Below, piece by piece: positions 1 through 10,745 of a DNA stretch of 64,000 nucleotides. Every line of letters starts with the position of its first letter. Within the stretch, counting starts at the first letter, position 1. The stretch lies in contig CALOBA010000017.1 in assembly GCA_942491465.1 (NCBI GenBank), positions 12,677 to 76,676 on the forward strand, given 5' to 3'. This stretch comes from CALOBA01 sp942491465 (lineage in GTDB: Bacteria > Pseudomonadota > Gammaproteobacteria > Chromatiales > Chromatiaceae). The position numbers and the translations under genes were made by a program. The notes below the pieces were generated by a model, which saw nothing but the letters and a program-made list of their open reading frames with translations, ran no database searches and had not been told where the DNA came from.

Positions 1-342
1 CACCTGCCTTGCCAGTTCGGTGGCTTGCGCATCGCCCAACTGGTCGCGCGCGCCGCGTGCCATCTGCTCCACCACGGCCCCCATGCCCGCATCGACCTGT
101 TCGCGATAGGCTTGCGCGACCTCGATGTTGGCATACAGTGCCCGGTAGCGTCCCTGTCGGTTCAGATGCTCCGCGAGCGCCAGCAGGCAGGTGGTCTTGC
201 CGGTCTGGCGCGGGGCATGCAGCAGGAAGTACTTCTCCTGCTCGATGAGGCCGAGCACTTCCCCCAGATCCCAACGTTGCAGGGGCGCCAGGCGATAGTG
301 CTTTTCAGGCCTGACCGGCCCCTCGGTGGTGAAGAATCGCAT
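1..342 (-). CDS. AAA family ATP-binding protein (N-terminal part, runs off window)
   Basis: Reading the reverse strand from an ATG at 342 gives 114 codons open to the window edge, so only the N-terminus is present. It begins MRFFTTEGPV and carries a Walker A-type P-loop, APRQTGKTT, near residues 48-56, so nucleotide binding is well supported. The layout (short N-terminus, early P-loop, predicted helix with LALAEHL after it) resembles stand-alone AAA ATP-binding proteins common in large gammaproteobacterial genomes, where they are usually of unknown role. Everything downstream of the P-loop that would define the family is outside the window. It is divergent from the P450 gene, and the 156-nt gap between them must hold both promoters. 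The overlapping plus-strand frame is a shadow. Confidence 0.75.
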   Translation of the reverse strand, partial: MRFFTTEGPVRPEKHYRLAPLQRWDLGEVLGLIEQEKYFLLHAPRQTGKTTCLLALAEHLNRQGRYRALYANIEVAQAYREQVDAGMGAVVEQMARGARDQLGDAQATELARQV

Positions 343-498
343 TGGCTTGCTCCGTGGGTCTGCGGCCAGCGGCACGGTGAAAGCCTCCATTGTAGGCCGG
401 GCCGAGCGGCAAGGCCCACCGCAACGCCTCGGTCACTTGCCAAGACAGCCCGATGTCCGCGATCCTGGCGACCTTGCCGCCATCCCCGGAGACCCCCA

Positions 499-1680
499 TT
501 GCCCGCCTTCGACCCGCTTGACCACGACCGATCGCTAGATGCCTACGCGCGCATGCGCGCCGAACCGGGCCTGTTTCGGCTCGGCAAGGGCGACCGATCG
601 CTGTGGCTCGCGACCCGCCACGAGGACGTGCTGGCCCTGTTCAAGGACAAGCAGCGCTTCGCCCGCGACGTGCGCCGGGTGGGCATGCAGCGCGGTCGCG
701 ACCCGCTCAACCGCCTGATCCACAACCACCTGCTGAATCAGGACCCGCCGGCCCACACGCGGCTGCGGCGCCTGGTGGGCGCGGCCTTCCTGCCGGAGAT
801 GATCGAGGCCCAGCGCGGGGCCATCGAAGGGGTCTGCGAGGGCCTGCTCGACGAGCTTGCCCCGCGCGGCGAGATGGACCTGATCGGCGACTTCTCCTTC
901 GTGCTGCCCATCACCGTCATCGGCAACATGCTCGGCATCCCGGCCGCGGACCACGGGCGGCTGCGCGCCTGGTCGCGGGCCTTTGTCACCTCCATGCGCC
1001 AGATACACCGCGCCGAGGACGCGGCAGCCATCGCCGCCTTCCTGCGCTATCTGCGCCAGACCTTCGCCGAGCGGCGCGAGCGCCCCGGCGACGACCTGCT
1101 CAGCCGCCTGCTTCAGATCGAGGACGCCGGCGAGCGCCTGAGCGAGGACGAGCTCTACAGCATGGTCATGCTGCTCATCGTCGCCGGCCACGAGACGGTG
1201 ATGAACGCGCTGGGCAACGCGGTGGTGACGCTGCTTGACCGCCCCGAGGCGCTGGCCGCGCTCCGCGACGGCGATGCGGCCGTCGCCCCGGCGGTGGAGG
1301 AGCTGTTGCGCTTCGACGGGCCGGTGGACCGCACCGGCGCGCGCTGGGTGCTGGCGGACATGGCATTCGGCGGTCAACGCCTGCGCCGCGGCGAGGGCGT
1401 GATCCCGGTCACCTCCTCGGCCAACCGCGACGCGGCGGTGTTCGCGCGCCCCGATGAGTTGCTGCTCGGGCGCGACCCCAATCCGCATCTCGCCTTCGGC
1501 CAGGGCATCCACTTCTGCGTCGGGGCGCGGCTGGCGCGCGTCGAGATGGGCATCGCGCTGCCGGCCCTGCTGCGCCGGCTGCCCAACCTGCGCCTCGGCC
1601 TGGAGCGCCAATCCCTCAAGCGCATGCGCGGCGACGTGGTGCGTCGCTACGCCCAACTGCCGGTGCGCTGGGATGTCTGA
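499..1680 (+). CDS. Cytochrome P450
   Basis: Bacterial class I-type P450, a soluble heme monooxygenase that needs separate redox partners; none is encoded nearby. The I-helix motif AGHET (oxygen activation) and the heme-binding loop FGQGIHFCVG are visible; the thiolate ligand is about Cys340. The frame is open upstream into the divergent ATPase, but homology-like sequence begins at PAFDPLDHDRS. A TTG at 499 preceded by GGAGA at 488-492 gives 393 aa, a normal length; the first in-frame ATG (about 552) would cut into the N-terminal region. Its stop overlaps the next gene by 8 nt, so P450, GNAT-like and sulfotransferase genes are probably co-transcribed. Substrate unknown. Start is the least certain part. 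Confidence 0.88.
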   Translation: MPAFDPLDHDRSLDAYARMRAEPGLFRLGKGDRSLWLATRHEDVLALFKDKQRFARDVRRVGMQRGRDPLNRLIHNHLLNQDPPAHTRLRRLVGAAFLPEMIEAQRGAIEGVCEGLLDELAPRGEMDLIGDFSFVLPITVIGNMLGIPAADHGRLRAWSRAFVTSMRQIHRAEDAAAIAAFLRYLRQTFAERRERPGDDLLSRLLQIEDAGERLSEDELYSMVMLLIVAGHETVMNALGNAVVTLLDRPEALAALRDGDAAVAPAVEELLRFDGPVDRTGARWVLADMAFGGQRLRRGEGVIPVTSSANRDAAVFARPDELLLGRDPNPHLAFGQGIHFCVGARLARVEMGIALPALLRRLPNLRLGLERQSLKRMRGDVVRRYAQLPVRWDV

Positions 1681-2584
1681 GCCGACCGACCGAGCCCCGG
1701 CCCGCATCCTCAGCGCCGACGCGGCCCTGCGGCAGCGGCTGCGGGGGCTGTTCCGCATCCCCTTCCCAAGCGACGAGCGGCTGCTGCTGCTCGCCGCCTG
1801 CGACCCGAGCGGCGCGCGCATCCAAGGCTACGCCGCCCTCTACGCGCATCGCGGCGACGCCGGCGGGCGCGGCTTTCTGCTCGCCTGGGAACTCGTTCCC
1901 GGCCAGCGCGAGGCGCTGCTGGCCCCGCTGCTGGGGCTTGCCATCGCCCGCGCCCGCGCGGCCGGCGCCGGCTTCGTCGATGCCTACGCCCTGCTCGCGG
2001 ACGACAGCGACGCGGCGCGCTGCCTGGTGGGGCTGGGGTTTGAGGTCGGCGAGCGTCTGGAGACCTACGAGGTCCCCTATCAAAACGTCCTGGCGCGCGC
2101 GGGGCGCATCTGCCGGGCCGCCGAGCGCCGCGGGCTGCGGCCCCCCGGCGCGCTGCTCGATCACCTGCGCCCCGAGCACGGCCCCGCGGTGCGCGCCCTG
2201 TTTCACCGCGAGCGCATCCTCACCGGCACCGAGCTCGACCTGCGCCTGGCCCCCGGCCACCCCGAGCCCATCGATCGCGCGGGCAGCACCCTGATCCTGC
2301 TGGACGGCGACCTGCTCGGCGTGATGCTGATCGCGCCCCTGACCGACCCCAAGGGCTATTCGGTGCCCGCCCGCTGGGTGCGCCCGGACCTGCGCCGGGG
2401 CTGGGTCAACGCCGCCCTGCTCGCCACCAGCTGCGAGCGGGTCCGCCCGCTGGGCCTGGAGTACGTCCATTTCACCGGCAACACGGCGCGCCACGACGAG
2501 ACCCGCCGGCTCGGTGAGCGCCTCGGCGGACGCGTGCTGCCCCGGGGCGGGCGCTATACCCTGACGCTGGGGTCGCGGCCATGA
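1673..2584 (+). CDS. GNAT-like protein with two acetyltransferase-type halves
   Basis: 303 aa starting at an ATG inside the end of the P450 gene. The N-terminal half has a GNAT-like layout: a strand/helix region around residues 60-100 (LLAWELVPGQREALLAPLLG), then AGAGFVDAYALLADD and CLVGLGFEVGERLETYEV, like the GNAT pattern in which a residue pair precedes a GF motif near the C-terminus of the domain. The second half (RPEHGPAVRALFHRERI to LGGRVLPRGGRYTL) repeats this arrangement, ending in another strand-rich segment. This suggests a tandem or pseudo-duplicated N-acyltransferase using acyl-CoA. Cofactor-binding motifs are weak, so substrate and even activity are open. It overlaps the sulfotransferase by 4 nt (ATGA), implying translational coupling. 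Confidence 0.62.
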   Translation: MSEPTDRAPARILSADAALRQRLRGLFRIPFPSDERLLLLAACDPSGARIQGYAALYAHRGDAGGRGFLLAWELVPGQREALLAPLLGLAIARARAAGAGFVDAYALLADDSDAARCLVGLGFEVGERLETYEVPYQNVLARAGRICRAAERRGLRPPGALLDHLRPEHGPAVRALFHRERILTGTELDLRLAPGHPEPIDRAGSTLILLDGDLLGVMLIAPLTDPKGYSVPARWVRPDLRRGWVNAALLATSCERVRPLGLEYVHFTGNTARHDETRRLGERLGGRVLPRGGRYTLTLGSRP

Positions 2585-3480
2585 GCGCGAGCGATCAAGC
2601 ACCGGGCCGGGATGCGCAGACCTCGCCTGCCACCGCCGCGGGCGCCCTGCACATCCTGCAGAACGGCGTCCCGCGCAGCGGCAACGTCTGGCTCGCGCAC
2701 CTGATCCGCGATCTGCTCGCCGCCGCCGGCCGGCCCATTCGCCAGCACCTCGACGGCCACCCGGTGGCGGCGGCGCTGGCCGGGCTGGATCTCGGCATCC
2801 GCCAGGTGCAGCACACCGACTTCATCCGCATCCAGCCCCTGCGCTGCTTCTACAGCATCCTGGAGAACTTCCGCTGGCCCATCGAGGACCTGGACGCCTA
2901 CGTCGCCTCCAGCAGCCATGTGCTCAGCCATTCGCCCTGGTGCGCGGCAAGCAGCGCGGTCTATGCCCGCTTCAGCCACCGCATCTACATCGTCCGCGAC
3001 CCCCGCGACCAGGCGGTCTCGCTGTCGCGCTTCCTGTTCACGCCCTACAACCGGCTGCACCAGCCCAACCCGCACCCCGACCCCCAGCGCCTGCTCGACG
3101 CCGAGCTGCCGGCCTGGACCGCGGACTGGGCGCGCCACGTCGCCGCCCACTGGCGTCGGCGCGACGCCGCCGGGCTGTTCTGGCTCCACTACGAGGGCCT
3201 GCTCGCGGACCCCGAAGGCGCGCTGCGGCGGCTCGCCGAGCACCTCGGCCTCGCCCTCGACCCGGCCCAGATCCGCGCCGTGGCCGAGCGCAACGCCTTC
3301 GCGGCACTCAAGGCGCGCCAGCCCCGGCACCTGGTGCAGGGCCGCTGGGGCCAGTGGCGCGAGGTGCTGCGACCGGCCCAGGTGCGCCAGGTCGCGAGCC
3401 TAGCCGGCCCGCTGCTGGCCGAGCTGGGCTATCCGCTGGACCTGGACGCGGCGCGGGGGTGGCAGCCGCCGGCGGGTTGA
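2581..3480 (+). CDS. Sulfotransferase domain protein (PAPS-dependent)
   Basis: 299 aa. Residues about 24-45 hold the 5'-phosphosulfate loop in the form NGVPRSGNVWLAHLI, and about residues 135-150 hold the 3'-phosphate-binding segment VRDPRDQAVSLSRFLF. Both are hallmarks of Sulfotransfer_1-type enzymes, which move sulfate from PAPS to hydroxyl or amino groups of small molecules, lipids or sugars. Further on, HYEGLLADPEGALRRLAEHLGL matches the usual C-terminal region. No signal peptide or membrane segment is seen, so it should be cytoplasmic. It is the last of three overlapping genes after a P450 and a GNAT-like gene. The set could oxidise, acylate and sulfate one product, which is inference. 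Start ATG overlaps the upstream stop. Confidence 0.88.
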   Translation: MSASDQAPGRDAQTSPATAAGALHILQNGVPRSGNVWLAHLIRDLLAAAGRPIRQHLDGHPVAAALAGLDLGIRQVQHTDFIRIQPLRCFYSILENFRWPIEDLDAYVASSSHVLSHSPWCAASSAVYARFSHRIYIVRDPRDQAVSLSRFLFTPYNRLHQPNPHPDPQRLLDAELPAWTADWARHVAAHWRRRDAAGLFWLHYEGLLADPEGALRRLAEHLGLALDPAQIRAVAERNAFAALKARQPRHLVQGRWGQWREVLRPAQVRQVASLAGPLLAELGYPLDLDAARGWQPPAG

Positions 3481-3548
3481 GCCGCATCGGCACGGCGGGC
3501 GACACGGGCTGGCTTGGGGGCGAGACGCCCCCACTCCCAGTGGCCGGC

Positions 3549-3656
3549 GACTGGGAGCGGCGGCGTCCCGCCGCCGACTGGGAGCGGCGGCGTCCCGCCG
3601 CCGACTGGGAGCGGCGGCGTCCCGCCGCCGACTGGGAGCGCCGGCGTCTCACCGCC
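3549..3656. repeat. 27-bp tandem repeat, four copies
   Basis: Four head-to-tail units begin at 3549, 3576, 3603 and 3630, each starting GACTGGGAGCGGCGGCG. The first three are identical and the fourth has several changes. Each unit holds a GGCGGC/GCCGCC dyad and can fold into a GC-rich hairpin. An inverted partial copy (ACGCCCCCACTCCCAGT) lies just before at about 3525-3541. There are no spacers between units, so this is not a CRISPR array. It sits between the sulfotransferase stop and the PEP-CTERM-like gene. The rest of the gap to 3902 shows no gene. Confidence 0.9.
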
Positions 3657-3902
3657 GGTAGGGGACCCGTGCAGCAAGGTATCGTTTGAAGGTCACCGCC
3701 AGGACCAATTTCGCCGCAGCCGACGAGCACCTGCAAAGTCCCGAAGCGCATCCGCCACCGGCACCCGGCAAGCCGCATTTAAATTGCCGCGCACCAGCGC
3801 TGCCGCTCGACAGCCGCATTGATAATCGTTAATCTCCGCCAGCCTTTTGTCGGCCCAACTTCCACGCCCACGGCCAAGACCATCCATCTTCAGAGAACCA
3901 CC

Positions 3903-4604
3903 ATGACCACAGCGACCACGCCGCCCGCGCGCACCAGCGCCAAAGACCTGGCCACCTACCTCACCGGCGCCACCCTTGGCCTCGGCGCCTTCGGGGCCTC
4001 CGCGGCCATCGTCTCCTACCAGCCGCCGGGCGGCTCGCTGACCGCCAGCGACGTCAACGACACCGACCAACAGATCCAGTACATCGACATCGACCTCACC
4101 AACCTGGGGGCCATCTCGGCCAGCGTGGGGCTGAGCGACATCAACGGTAGCTGGACCAACGAGGCGGGGCATCTCTATCTGCAACCGGAGGACGTCAACA
4201 GCACCGGCACGGGCGTGGGAGCCGCATTTTTCGGAGATGGGACTAAGGGCTCCAATTTCGTCGCCAAGAGCGGTGTCTTCACGGCACGGGTGTTCAGCGC
4301 CGGGGATATGATCGACGTCGACGCCTTCGACCCGGAGGAGACCGAGCTCGACCCGTTTTTTGTCGTAAGCCTTCCGAGCAGCGGCAGCGGTTATCTCGGC
4401 TTCGCCCTCAACTACCCGACAAGCCCCATCTTCGGCTGGGCCGAGTTCTCCATCGGCTCGGTGACCCTCACCGGCGCCGCCATCGAGACCAGCGGCGCGG
4501 GCATCAAGGCCGGCGACGTCCCGGTCCCCGCCACCCTGGCCCTGCTCGCCACCGGCATCGCCGGCCTCGGCGCCACCCGTCGCCGGCGCCGGCTCGTACA
4601 CTGA
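3903..4604 (+). CDS. PEP-CTERM-like (VPxPA) sorted surface protein
   Basis: 233 aa from the ATG at 3903; the in-frame extension upstream to 3819 has no support. A hydrophobic N-terminal segment (TYLTGATLGLGAFGASAAIV, about residues 17-36) is a likely signal peptide. The C-terminus reads VPVPATLALLATGIAGLGATRRRRR: a short motif, a hydrophobic stretch and an arginine cluster, the tripartite layout of exosortase-type (PEP-CTERM/VPLPA) sorting signals. The middle, rich in Asp, Ser, Gly and Thr (for example ASDVNDTDQQIQYIDIDL), looks like a secreted beta-rich domain and contains no cysteine. It is probably anchored or released at the envelope by an exosortase encoded elsewhere. Function unknown. 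Confidence 0.72.
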   Translation: MTTATTPPARTSAKDLATYLTGATLGLGAFGASAAIVSYQPPGGSLTASDVNDTDQQIQYIDIDLTNLGAISASVGLSDINGSWTNEAGHLYLQPEDVNSTGTGVGAAFFGDGTKGSNFVAKSGVFTARVFSAGDMIDVDAFDPEETELDPFFVVSLPSSGSGYLGFALNYPTSPIFGWAEFSIGSVTLTGAAIETSGAGIKAGDVPVPATLALLATGIAGLGATRRRRRLVH

Positions 4605-4706
4605 TCTGCCCCTGATCGAACCCAACCGCGCGGGACCGCGACCCGGTCGCGCGCCGGCCCGCATGATCTCCGGCAACCGGATGCCGTTTCCCGAGCGCCA
4701 ACTCCC

Positions 4707-7283
4707 ATGCCCGCACACCTGATGATCACCGGCTGGTCCGGGGCCTCCTGGCGCCGGCTCCACGACCTCGGCGAGGACGGCCTGCTGCCCACCGCCTGGG
4801 ACCTGGTGGACCGCGGTGCCCTCGGCACCCTCGCCGCCACCCGCCCCGAGGCCCTGGTCCCGCTCTGGACCACCCTCGCCACCGGCCGCCGCGCCCATGC
4901 CCATGGGCTGCTGGACGACAGCCTGATCGAGACCCGCGACGGCGCCGAGCAGATCGCCCCGGCCAGCGCCCGGCAGCGGCTGCGCACAACGCTCTGGGAG
5001 CGCATCGCCGCCGCCGGCGGGCGGGCGCTGGTGGTGGGCTGGCCCGGCACCCAAGACAGCGGCCTGCAGCTTGATCCGACCGGGGATCCGACCGCGGACC
5101 CGGCTTCGGACCTGGCCATCGTCTCCGACCTGTTCGGTCAGTCGCGCCTGGCTCGCACCGACGGTCTGCTGGCGGGCGCGCTGCACCCGCCGACGCTGGC
5201 CGGGCGGCTCGCCGAGTGCTGGGTGCAGCCCGAGGAGATCGATGCGGAGTCCATCGCCTTCTTCGTCCCCGACTGGCAGCAGGTGCAACAGCAACGCGAC
5301 CCGCGCCTGGGCCTGATCGCCGAGGCCCTGGCCCTGACCCTGTCGCGCCAGGCCGCCTTCACGGCCCTGCTGGCGGACGGCGACTGGGACCTGGCGGCGG
5401 TCTGCTGGCCGCTGGTGGAGCGCCTGGCCCCGGTCTTCGACGGCGCGCCGGCGCCCTTCGACCGGGTCATGGAGCGCGCCTACCGGCTGCTCGACACCCT
5501 GCTCGCCAATGCCCTGGAGCAGGCGGCCCCGCGCCAGAGCTGGCTCATCTCCCCGGACGCCCGACTCGGCCCCGGCCCCGGCCCGAGCCAGGCCGGCCAG
5601 GGTGCAGGGTCGGCCCAGCTGGAGGTCCTGTCCCGCTCCGGCACCGGTTTTCTGGTGGCCGCCGGGGAGGGGATCAGCGCCGACCATCTGGTGCATGGGG
5701 CCTCGGTGCTGGACCTGTTCCCGACCTGGCTCGCCGCCGCCGGCCAGGCCGTGCCCGCGCCCCTGCCCGGGCGCATCCTCGCCGAGCTGTTCACCGAGCC
5801 GCCGACGCCTGAGCGGGTGGAGAACCGCCCGCCCGAGGACGCGGCGCCCATCGCCCCCGGCGCACCCATCTGGACTGCGGACGCGCTGATGGGCCATTTG
5901 CTGGCCGGGCCGCTGGCCACCGAGGACCGACCGCCGCGGACCGACCCGCGCCACCTCGCCCGGCAGCGCCAGCGTCTCGACTGGCACCGCGCCCAGAGCC
6001 TGCTCGACGCCGGGCTTGCGCAACAGGCCCTGCCCATCATCGAGGACCTGCAGCGGGCCTTCCCCGAGCACCCCTTAGCGGCCCTGCAACTGGCCGAGAC
6101 CCGCATCCAGCTCGGCGACCTCGTCGGCGCCCGGCAGGCCGCCGCGGCCCTGCTCGACCAGGCCCCGGGCGCGCTGCCGGCGCGCCTGCTGATGGCGCGT
6201 CTGGAGCGCGAGGCGGGCCACCATGAGGCCGCCCTGGCGCAGCTCACCCAGGCCGAGGCCGAGGGGGCGGACAGCGCCCAACTGCACAGCCAGATCGCCT
6301 ACACGCAGCTCTACCTGCGCCGCTGGGCCGAGGCCGCCGCCAGCTACACCCGCGCCCTCGCCCTGAGCCCGGACGACCTCGGCGCCCACCTGGGGCGCGC
6401 CCGCGCCCTGCTCGCGCTGCGTCGCTTCGCCGAGGCCCGCGAGCATGCCCTGGCGGCCGTCGGCGTGGACTTCCATCGCCCCCTGGGGCACTTCTATCTG
6501 GGGCTCGCGCTGGTGCGCCAGGGGGAGCTGGAGGCGGGGCTCAAGGCGCTGCAGGTGGCCGCGGCCCAGGCCCCCGACGCGGCCGGCGCCCATGCCTGGA
6601 TCCTGCGGGTGATGAAACGGCTGCAACGCCCCGCCGAGGAGCGCCAGCCCCACCTGGAGGCGCTGCATCGGCTCCGCTTCCAGCGCAAGGCCCGCCGCGC
6701 CCGGGTGCGGGATCTGCCGCCGCCGACCGCCGAGTCGCTGCCGGCGCCCGCGGACGAGCCGCCCTTCGACTGGAGCGCCCTGGACGCCATCCCCGACACC
6801 CCGCCCCAGCCGCGCGACCTGGTGCTGGTGACGGCCCTGCCCGGGGGCGGCGGGGCGGCCCTGATGCATCGCCTGCGCCGGCTGGGCTGGCGACTCACCG
6901 ACGACCCGGAGCAGGCCATCCGCCGGCTCGACGGCGACCCGAGCCCGCTGGCTCAGGGCGAGGGGCGGGTGCTGCTGATGGCGCCGGTCCTGCTCGGCGC
7001 GCTGCCCCGACTCCACCACTACCAGGTCCTGCTGGTGCGCCAGCCCCCGGAGCGGGTGGCCGAGGCGCTGTCGGGGCGGGCAGGGGAGCTGGGGCTCGGT
7101 CGCGACGCGCTGATCCGACTGGTGGATCGCTACCAACGGGGCCTGCACCAGTTCCTGGCCGCGGCCCCCCATGTGGACCTGGTGGACTTGGACGACCAGG
7201 ACCTCGGCCTCGACGACGATGCACTTCAGGCCAGCCTTTCGACCCAGCTCGGCCAACACCGCGTGGCGGCATTCGCCGGTTAG
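4707..7283 (+). CDS. Alkaline-phosphatase-fold / TPR / sulfotransferase-like fusion protein
   Basis: 858 aa with three regions. Residues about 1-360 resemble the type I phosphodiesterase/nucleotide pyrophosphatase fold: a start of the form MITGWSGASWRRLHDL, the segment PLWTTLATGRRAHAHGLLDD, and a closing HGASVLDLFPTWLAAAGQAVP. Residues about 430-650 are TPR-like, with repeated A-x-L-x-A patterns such as AEAAASYTRALALSPDDLGAH. Residues about 700-858 start DLVLVTALPGGGGAALMHRLR, placed like the P-loop of Sulfotransfer_3-type domains (GLPRSGTS) but with the Arg-Ser replaced, so it may be inactive. No signal peptide is seen. Close to a PEP-CTERM-like gene and a true sulfotransferase, it may belong to an envelope modification or export pathway. 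Exact activity unknown. Confidence 0.72.
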   Translation: MPAHLMITGWSGASWRRLHDLGEDGLLPTAWDLVDRGALGTLAATRPEALVPLWTTLATGRRAHAHGLLDDSLIETRDGAEQIAPASARQRLRTTLWERIAAAGGRALVVGWPGTQDSGLQLDPTGDPTADPASDLAIVSDLFGQSRLARTDGLLAGALHPPTLAGRLAECWVQPEEIDAESIAFFVPDWQQVQQQRDPRLGLIAEALALTLSRQAAFTALLADGDWDLAAVCWPLVERLAPVFDGAPAPFDRVMERAYRLLDTLLANALEQAAPRQSWLISPDARLGPGPGPSQAGQGAGSAQLEVLSRSGTGFLVAAGEGISADHLVHGASVLDLFPTWLAAAGQAVPAPLPGRILAELFTEPPTPERVENRPPEDAAPIAPGAPIWTADALMGHLLAGPLATEDRPPRTDPRHLARQRQRLDWHRAQSLLDAGLAQQALPIIEDLQRAFPEHPLAALQLAETRIQLGDLVGARQAAAALLDQAPGALPARLLMARLEREAGHHEAALAQLTQAEAEGADSAQLHSQIAYTQLYLRRWAEAAASYTRALALSPDDLGAHLGRARALLALRRFAEAREHALAAVGVDFHRPLGHFYLGLALVRQGELEAGLKALQVAAAQAPDAAGAHAWILRVMKRLQRPAEERQPHLEALHRLRFQRKARRARVRDLPPPTAESLPAPADEPPFDWSALDAIPDTPPQPRDLVLVTALPGGGGAALMHRLRRLGWRLTDDPEQAIRRLDGDPSPLAQGEGRVLLMAPVLLGALPRLHHYQVLLVRQPPERVAEALSGRAGELGLGRDALIRLVDRYQRGLHQFLAAAPHVDLVDLDDQDLGLDDDALQASLSTQLGQHRVAAFAG

Positions 7284-7425
7284 CGGCCTGCTGTGATCGG
7301 CTTCTCGACTAGCCCGGCTGATGCGTGAGTGCGCCAAGGAGCGCGCCGCGGGCTCGGTGTCGTCGGCTGATTGGGGGCGCTGATGCTGTTGGTGCGGATC
7401 GCGGCGGCAGCCGGCCCGCGTCGCG

Positions 7426-7459
7426 AATTAGACAATTGCCAATTTAGCAATATCTAATT
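7426..7459. promoter_or_regulatory. 34-bp AT-rich palindrome upstream of hupS
   Basis: In a GC-rich gap (7284-7593) this AT-rich block has dyad symmetry: AATTAGA at 7426-7432 mirrors TCTAATT at 7453-7459, and the interior ATTGC...GCAAT arms continue the symmetry. It ends 134 bp before the hupS start, a plausible place for an activator or repressor of the hydrogenase operon. No sigma54-type GG-N10-GC promoter could be confirmed downstream. The regulator is unknown. Confidence 0.5.
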
Positions 7460-7593
7460 TGCAACATTTTTGCTACAAAGGCTGATCTGACGCAACAGAA
7501 CCGGTTTTCGGCATCCACAATCGTCATTGCCATGAACATACTAGGGCGATTGGCGCCCGATGACCGGGCGCGCTAGCCAACCGCGACCATGCC

Positions 7594-8738
7594 ATGTCAA
7601 CACCAGACACCTTCTACGAGGCCATGCGCAGCCGAGGGATCAGCCGGCGCGACTTCTTAAGCTTCTGCACCATGACCGCCGCCGCGCTGGGCCTGGCGCC
7701 CTCGCTGGTGGGCAAGGTCGCCCACGCCATGGAGACCAAGCCGCGCATCCCGGTGATCTGGCTGCATGGTCTGGAGTGCACCTGCTGCTCGGAGTCGTTC
7801 ATCCGCTCGGCCCATCCGTTGGCCTCGGATGTGATCCTGTCGATGATCTCGCTGGACTATGACGATCTGATCATGGCCGCCGCCGGCCACCAGGCCGAGG
7901 CGATCCTCGACGACATCCGCACCCGCTACAAGGGCCGCTACATCTTGGCCGTCGAGGGCAACCCGGGTCTGGGCCAGGACGGTATGAACTGCATCATCGC
8001 CGGTCGGCCGTTCACCGAACAGCTAAAGGAGATGGCGGCGGACTGCCAGGCGGTCATCGCCTGGGGCTCCTGCGCATCCTGGGGCTGCGTGCAGGCGGCG
8101 GACCCGAACCCGACCCAAGCCACGCCGATCGACAAGGTCATCCGCGACAAGCCCGTGATCAAGGTGCCGGGCTGCCCGCCCATCGCCGAGGTCATGACCG
8201 GCGTGCTGACCTACATGCTCACCTTCGAGCGCATGCCCGAACTCGATCGCCAGGGCCGGCCGGTGATGTTCTACGGCCAGCGCATCCACGACAAGTGCTA
8301 TCGCCGCCCGCACTTCGATGCCGGTCAGTTCGTCGAGCGCTTCGACGACGAGGGTGCGCGCAAGGGTTGGTGTCTGTACAAGGTCGGCTGCAAGGGGCCC
8401 ACCACCTACAACGCCTGCTCGACGGTGCGCTGGAACAACGGGGTCTCGTTCCCGATCCAGTCCGGCCACGGCTGCATCGGCTGCTCCGAGGACGGCTTCT
8501 GGGACAAGCGCGGGTTCTACCAACACGTCACCGATACCCACGTATTCGGCATCGAGGCCAATGCCGACAAGGTTGGGATCGGCGCCGCGGTCGGCGTCGG
8601 TGCCGCCATCGGCGCCCATGCCGCCTACACCACCTATCGGCGCAGCAAGCAGGCGATCGAGGCCGAGACCCGCGGCGCGCCGCACACCGAACTCGATCCA
8701 CCCGCCGCCGAACAGGACAAGACCGGAGCTGAGCAGTC

Positions 8739-8742
<4 letters not shown>
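7594..8742 (+). CDS. hupS: Uptake [NiFe]-hydrogenase small subunit (six-Cys, oxygen-tolerant type)
   Basis: 382 aa electron-transfer subunit with three iron-sulfur clusters. A Tat signal with SRRDFLSFC (residues 17-25) exports the folded heterodimer. The proximal-cluster region has ECTCCSES (Cys62, Cys64, Cys65), ASWGCVQAA after Cys160 (Cys165) and PGCPP (Cys194). This is six cysteines where standard enzymes have four; the two extra (Cys64 and Cys165) mark the [4Fe-3S] proximal cluster of oxygen-tolerant group 1d enzymes. A C-terminal hydrophobic stretch (IGAAVGVGAAIGAHAAY, about 333-349) followed by RRSK anchors it to the membrane next to HupC. It overlaps hupL by 4 nt. The equivalent Escherichia coli gene is hyaA. 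Confidence 0.96.
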
Positions 8743-10526
<1,784 letters not shown>

Positions 10527-10554
10527 CCCAACAGCGCTTGAGCATCGCGATAGG

Positions 10555-10691
<137 letters not shown>

Positions 10692-10745
10692 TCACGGCCG
10701 CGAGGCGCAGTTGCACCAACCGCTCCAGCACACCGAGACACCGCC

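Noticed and set aside
3549..3656. Possible CRISPR array
   Set aside because: Units are contiguous with no spacers; this is a tandem repeat.
7540..7585. Sigma54 promoter at TTGGCGCCCGATGACC before hupS
   Set aside because: The -12 GC is missing at the required 10-nt spacing.
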